NCBI GenBank assembly: GCA_051294375.1
Contig: CM119264.1
Coordinates: 4,949,955-5,013,954, forward strand
DNA: 64,000 bases
DNA from: Paraspadella gotoi
Taxonomy: Eukaryota > Chaetognatha
Reading direction: 5' to 3'
Positions 51,201 through 58,784 of this stretch are shown piece by piece. A program made the translations under genes and the position numbers. How positions within the stretch are numbered: the first letter of the stretch is position 1; the number at the start of each line of letters is the position of its first letter. The notes under the pieces were generated by a model that made no database searches, had not been told where the DNA came from, and worked only from the letters and a program-made list of their open reading frames with translations.

Positions 51201-54200
51201 AACACTTTAAGTTCTCAACCCAGTCGGTACAATTGTTTGAACACAACCCACTTGCCCGTTTAACCACCGGTAGCAAGCTTACTGCCCATTCCGAAGTTCC
51301 AGACAAAAATCTTTTAGACCCTCAGTGTGCGGGGACAGAGGGAAACCTCTGTTCTCGCGATATTTGAAATTTGCTTATTCACAGATTTTTTTTTTTTAGA
51401 TACTCCTGAAAAAGTGGACAAAAAACTTGATACCACAATGGGAGGTAAATCATTCTGTATTATATAAAACTGTAAGATCCCCATTTAAATACTTTTCTTA
51501 TTTGATTATATTACTTTACTGCATATCCAAATATTATGTCATCTCTCTCTTTCAGGTCCTTGGATGAATCGATGGGAGATAGTTCATCACAATGTTCACA
51601 CACAATGGTTTAAGGAAACCACGAAAGAATCCATGGTGAAAGGAAGCCTTCTTCAATCTTCTTTTACCTTCTTATTTTTGAAAATATTTTTTAACTAATA
51701 ATTCATGCAAAAATAAATAAACAAGTTTGAGCAAACAAGTCGGATCTGCCTACAATAATTAAGTCATGACAAATCATAACAGACTTCTTAATAACTCTAT
51801 GAAAAAATATGTAAATCAATTGATCTTTCAATCAATACCAATACCAACCTTGCATTAATTTACTCAACTTGCATTTTTTGTTCAACTGGCATAATATGGT
51901 GAACTGACATAATTTGTTTAACTTGCATAATTTAATAAACTGGCATAATTTAATCAACTTGCATTATTTGGTCAACAGGCATAATTTAATAAACTGGCAT
52001 AATTTAATCAACTTGCATTATTTGGTCAACAGGCATAATTTGGTCAATTGGCATAATATGATAAACTGACATAATTTGGTCAACTGGCATAATTTGATCA
52101 ACTGACATAATTTATTCAACTTGTATAATTTTATCAACTTGCAAAATGTGGTCAACTAGCATAATTTTAACAACTGGCATAATTTGGTCATTAGCAGAAC
52201 TTCGTCAACTGGCATAATTTTATCAACTTGCATAATTTGATCAATTTGATCAACTTTGATCAACGGTTGGACGGACATCATTTTATTTTGCATAATTTAT
52301 CATAATTCGAGGTTCTGATATGATAATAATGATTTACCAACAAGATTTTGGAGTGGGACCGACGGACCGACAAAGTGAATTATAGAGTCGGAATCTGCTG
52401 ATAAGCAGATCCGACTAAAAATCTCAATGTTTTAGAATCTTTCATTTTTTTTTTTTTGTAGGTCAAAAAAAGAAGTACCTCAAGTAAAAAATGACAAAAA
52501 AAAATATTTAATTTTCCACCATTTTTGATATTTAGTTATGTTTTTATTTCGAATTGAGTTAGTTTTTTTGATATTTTTTTCTTAATTTGGGAATGCCAAA
52601 GGCACCGCATCTTAGTTTCATAAAGGGGGCATTGTAGCTTTCAGAAAAGAGGGAAAGACACGCAATATCGGCGGCGGGGCTGAAAAGAATCGCGTTAAAG
52701 GTATGGAAAGATATCCCACCGTCATACCTCTGTAGAAGATTGTAAGTCGCCTCACCTCAATTTGCTGTACAAAAGCATGCCCAGACAAATGCAGGTAATA
52801 ATCAATGCCAAATGATGGCAGACTAAATATTGAGCATGTTTTACCAATATTTTGTATATTTTTTATTCAATAAATTAACTTTTAACAATTATGTGATATA
52901 CTTTTATATATGTGCCAAATCCAGTAAAACGAATGAAATCATTGCCATAGTTTACTGCATCGAAAAAAACTTTTTTTTTTATTAGATAGAAAACTGTTTG
53001 AAGTTTTTTATGTTAAAATTTTATTTAAATAAATATTTATTAATAACTTGAAATCCTTTTTTTTTCGAAGACGTCAAAGTCACTTAATAATCGAATGCAG
53101 ACAGACAGACAGACAGACAGACATAATTCGATATTCTGACATGATCTAAGTGAATGACCAACAAGATTTAGCGGGCGGACCGACAGACCGACAAAGTGGA
53201 TTTTTGAGTCTTGATCTGCTGACAAGCAGATCCGACTACTAAAAAGTCCAAGAGAATGAAGTAAAAACAACTAAAGGGAAATCTAATATGTAGCGACCAA
53301 TTAATATTCTTTTGACATGATTGTCTCTCGGAGTGATCGCGTTAATTTATAATACGAAAAATAAAGAAAACAAATGTTTTATAGCACTTATTTGCCAAGT
53401 ATTGACAGGTTTAGAGCAATGATAACGTAAAAATAAAAAAATATCTTTCTTATTGATATATATTAGTCAAAATAAATTAAGTAGTAAGCAGATTATTTGT
53501 ATTAATATATAATTGGGACAAACTAACCGAACGACAGACCGACCGAAAAGTGACTCGAAGAGATGTGCGGCGAGTACTCTCGGCGCAACTCAAAAGGAAA
53601 CCATTTAGAAGGAAGGCGAGAGGAAAGGAAAGGGTTGAACTATTTGTTATTGTTGTTGTTACTTCCCAGGTTTTTTTCTGGTTCAGTCAAGCGAACGTTT
53701 GGCGTCGCTGAGGGGAAGCGAAGAAAGCAGGCGGCTCAATGCCTTTCCTGGCTGAAGTTGTGAGGCTGTTTATCACTGAATGAGAGGCAAGTCACAGGTC
53801 TGGTCACGGGCGATAGGGATTAGGCAATGGGCAGTGAAGGTAAAGGTTGGGAGAAACAATTAAGGATTTTGAGTTATGTCATTTGACGACAGTGATACTG
53901 ATAGTTTATATTTTAAGAGAGAAATTGTTAGTACTAAGAGATAATGAGTTTTCATTTAGGCATGCAAGTTAAAGAGTTATTTGATAAAAAAAAAAAAAGA
54001 AAGGCATGGTTGAAAATGTTTTATTCAACTGACAATCGGTTGGCAATATATCGCGAAAAAGAAAACGTGGCAGCCTGTCGTTTTGAATTTAATTTATTGT
54101 TTTCCCATTTTTGGTGGGTTTATCTATTTTTATTCGCGAAAGAAAGGGAGAGAGAGAGAGAAAGAGAGAGATAGAGAGAGATAGAGAATTTTAGTCAAGA

Positions 54201-56052
54201 ATGCGAAGAAAACCAGGTCAAAGACACCTCTGTATCAGTTATCAATACGTTTCCTCTCTACCCACAATCGTCCCTATATCCACGCCCACAGCCACGCCCA
54301 CCTCCACGCTCACCTCCAGCGGCCGCACCCACAACGCGATGTTCCCCTTGTCCACGTTGACGAATCTAAATACGAAAGCGAGGCTCGGAGTCACGTGACT
54401 TCCGTCCGTCACGGAAAAGCGAAAGGAGTCGGAGGTCGCGTCGCCCAGCGGGAGAGTGTGAACGTATCTTGGGGGTGGGAGAAAAACAAAAGGGAATAGT
54501 TGAAGGGTCGAACGCTAAAAAAAATTTAGGAAATTTAATATATAAAAAAATGTTTTTGCAAATAAACCGGAATAAAATTAATATTAGAGTACAAGGACGT
54601 GGGTGGTAAGAATTATTCTTTAATCACGTTAAAGGTTTATGCAATCATTTTGTACGCATGAAATTCCATTGAAAAGATGTACGACGGAAAAAAAGCCTGA
54701 CTTTTAAAAGGCTACTTTGCATTTATATATGCGCACATTTTCTCAGAGAGATAAATCTAAAAAAAGTTAAAAATAAAATGAAATACACAACGAAGAGACC
54801 TGATCTTTTTCATTTCGATGTCGTCTTGAGAAAAGAAATTTTCAATCTCCATATTTTTCCAGATTTCTTCTCCGAACCGAACATTTTTCGTTCCTCTCGT
54901 CGTCGTCTTCTTTTGCAATTTTCCTGCAGAATGAAATCGACTGCAGTTGTACGGCGAAGACAGGGGAATGGAGGTACTGGGCATCACTAGTGCCAAGTAC
55001 AGGGTTGGGGTAGTTTGAAAGAGTATCTAGAAACTTGTGCCAATATGTTTGGCAAAAAATGGTTTTGCAGTAAATCTCATTCGAACACACGCCGTTTTTT
55101 TTGGGTTTATTTTTATCATTCGGTACCGCAATTTTTAGGTACAAACTTCAAATAAATTTGCGATCATTATTAATAATTTAGTAGTACCGTTGATTGGTTT
55201 TCATTTAATAAATTAGCTATCTTGCCCCTGACTTTGGACAGGCTTTGGTGATTTAAGGCCTCCATTACTCTTGCAAGATAATGACAGAGCAGGTCCATCC
55301 AAGCTTTCAATCAAGACTTCCTCACAGTCTTGTTTAATGTTTATTGTTTATTAATGTTTATTTACTCCCAGAGTTCCTGGCTTTCCTATCAATGAAGAGG
55401 TATAATAATTCAAAGAATGTTTCAATTTGATGAAAAGACCACTCCCTTATTTTAGATACAAATATGCGTTACTCAAATGGGGAAATTCGATGCCATATAA
55501 TATATAATTTAAACGGAAGTTCGTGTGTTTTCAAAGAATGGCAGATTTTTATCTACCGTTTCAAACAAGAATCTCTTAATACAGAATCGTCGTCATCGTC
55601 TTTATCCTCGTCGCAACCTCGAGGTTGCCATCTTGTTTGCCATCTTCTGCCGTCAATGTCACTTCCGCGATGCCACACTCTGTCTCGGCGGTTCGACGGA
55701 GAAAGGGAGAAGGAGGTTAAAAATTTAATCATCCTTAAAAAGTTAAAAGAGGACGACAACAAACACAACAAGCAAGAGGAACGAGGAAAAAGGAGGAAAG
55801 AAACTGACAAAACAGTTTTGGGGAAATTCTAATTCGTATATATGCAATTGTGTATAACTGTATATAATTTAAGCTAAGTTTAAGCGAACACGGTCTTCCA
55901 AAAATCTTCTGTTGCCATCGTTATAATCTCGAACGCTTTCTTTTATTTTTATTTTTATTTCTTTTTTCTTGACCCGATGAAACTTTTTGCCTCGCGAGTA
56001 TCAGCCTCATATTTATCAACCTGTCTTTCTTTCTATCGTTCGTTCGTTTGTT

Positions 56053-56112
<60 letters not shown>

Positions 56113-56264
56113 TTTTCTTTCTTTCTTTCTTTCTTTCCTTCTTTCTTTCCTAGACACTTATCGAAAAAAATATCAACTGTCGTCGTGTTCATCGTCGTCT
56201 TCATTGTCGTCGTCGCCGCCTTTGAACTATTTCTCATGAATTCACCGCATGACTTTTTTGCTCG

Positions 56265-56335
<71 letters not shown>

Positions 56336-58696
56336 TAGATTTCGAGTATCGTCTAAGATACGATTTGCATGAATAAAGATGTACATTGTACAAGCGACGT
56401 ATCATAAGACATTTATATTAAAAATATTATACCGTACTTCATATATTATAATTTATATCATGAAATATATATAATAGATATAGTCTTATTTACTATTCGG
56501 GTCTGTTAAATTTAGTCAGGGATATATTACAGGCGAAAGGCGATTAAAGCCGATTACGTCTTGAACCAACCACAGTGATCAGAGCTAAAGTGAATCCCGT
56601 GTGAAAATATTCGTCGTGTCATCGTCGTTGTCATCGTCTTGGTCATCGTCATTGGTCATCATCGTTTTTCGTCGTCTTTGTTTTCATCGTCGATTGTCGT
56701 GTCGTTCGTCGTCGTCGTTGTCATCATCCTCTTTCATCGATGTTCGTTGTCATCGTCGTTCGTCATCGTCGTTCATCATCATCATTGTCACCATCCTCTT
56801 TTATCGTTGTTCTTTGTCGTCGTTCGTCGTCATTGTCATCATCCTCTTTCATCGACGTTTGTCGTCGTCGTTGTCATCATCCTTTTTCATCGACGTTCGT
56901 CGTCGTCGTTGTCATCGTCCTCTTTCATCGTCGTCGTTTGTCATCATCCTATTTCGACATCATTCCTCCTTTTCTCGGCGAAACAAAATCCCGCTTCGCT
57001 TCCATCGAATTCTCTTGAATTTATTGACAAAATTGAATTAATCTTTTTATTTTCGTCTGAGTTGATCGTCACATTATCATTGTTAACGGCAGGGACTCAT
57101 TCATCGAGGGGCCGTCGGGGTCGTCGTCGTCGTCGTCGTCGTCGTCGTCCATCGTCGTCGTCGTCGTCATTCGCCCTCCCCCTCCCCCCCCTCAGTCACC
57201 AACGTACTCGTTTCCCCTTCTTTCTTGCGTCGTTAACTTTAATGGTCGTAATTTCGAAATGTTACTTTTTTGACGGCGAATGTCTTTTTGATGGCGTTGA
57301 TTGCCATTTTCGACGGCATTGATTGCCACTTTTGATGGCGTTGATTGCCACTTTTCGATGCCAGCGTCTCATCTAATGGCGATCGTTGTCTCGTTGATGA
57401 CAGGACATGTCATTCGGATTAAAAACTTCGAAAATTATTTTAACGATTTTTTTTTTCCCGTCACCTAAGTTGGTCAGATTAAAGCGGAAAGTTGAGCGAC
57501 ATAAATGTTGGCAGAGATCGAGAGAAAGTGAACGAGGAGAAAAGCAAAGTAAATGAACTAGAGAGAGAGAGAGAGAGAGAGAGAGTCAGTAAACAGTTGC
57601 TCCGGCGATCACAAAACATGAGTTACCAATTCTGATTCTCGATTGACTTCAAGGATTAAGAAAGAAGAGCCAAAACAAAAACAATCCTAGTAAATAAAAA
57701 AACTTTAAAAAAACAAAACAAAACAAAAAACAAACAGAAGAAAAAACCTCCCCATCACCATACCTACCCCAGCCACAGCCCCCACTCCCTCCCCATCACC
57801 TACCCAGCCACAGCCCCCACTCCCACCATCTCCAAACTCACCAAACTCGGGCAGAGACTCCACAGAAAGACGACCTGATCGGGAGGCGTGTCTTCGTCGG
57901 CGGCGAGAAGTTTCCTTTCGGTCAGCGTCTCGTTTCGCGTATTCAACGACGATCGCTTCGTTGACTACGACGATCGGTCGTTCGTCGTTGACGCTGGCGA
58001 CTTTTACGTCGAATCGCGCCTCGATTTCGTTGACGCCGTCAGATGTCGGATGACGAAAGAGTCGGTCGACGTCTCTCGCCGTCGTGACGGTAGACGAGGC
58101 GTCGCCCGCCGTCGCTGACGTTTCCGAGACGGACCACGACGTCGAGGATCGAGAGGGGGCGTTGACGACGCTTCACGCTGACCGGCGTCGCCTCCTCGTC
58201 TCCAACGTCAACGTCCGTGGGACGGCGCCGATTTGACGAAGATCGAAATACGTCGCCGGGAATGTCCTCGTCAACGGCGTCCATCGTCTCGGAGGAACTA
58301 TCGCAGCGCCACCTTCTTTGACGTCAAGACTCGCGGCGTCGTCGGCGCATCTCATCGCGGCGCCTCGTCTTTCGTCGGCGTGATTTCGACGGCGAGAGAA
58401 ACGACGCCGCTTCGAGATTCGCCAGAGTCGACGACGAAGATAGAGACGGAGTCGTTCGTGGGTTCCACGCCGCGATGGAGACTCTGAACGTAGGAGACGC
58501 GCGCCGTCCACTACGTCGCCGTAAGTGAAGAGGGTTGCTGCGGCGTCTGCGGCAGTGTCAGCGGCTGCCGCGGCAGCGTCGCGGCGGCGNNNNNNNNNNN
58601 NNNNNNNNNNNNNNCTGTCGTCGTGTTCATCGTCGTCTTCATTGTCGTCGTCGCCGCCTTTGAACTATTTCTCATGAATTCACCGCATGACTTTTT

Positions 58697-58784
<88 letters not shown>

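Noticed and set aside
56601-57322. Open frames rich in Ser, Val and Phe in GTCATC repeats, here and at 59,049-59,512
   Set aside because: Composition-driven and lying in an intron, with the duplicate copy frameshifted.
57842-58589. A second, pseudogenic FREM exon
   Set aside because: Better explained as the other side of an unmerged contig overlap at the 58,590-58,614 gap.
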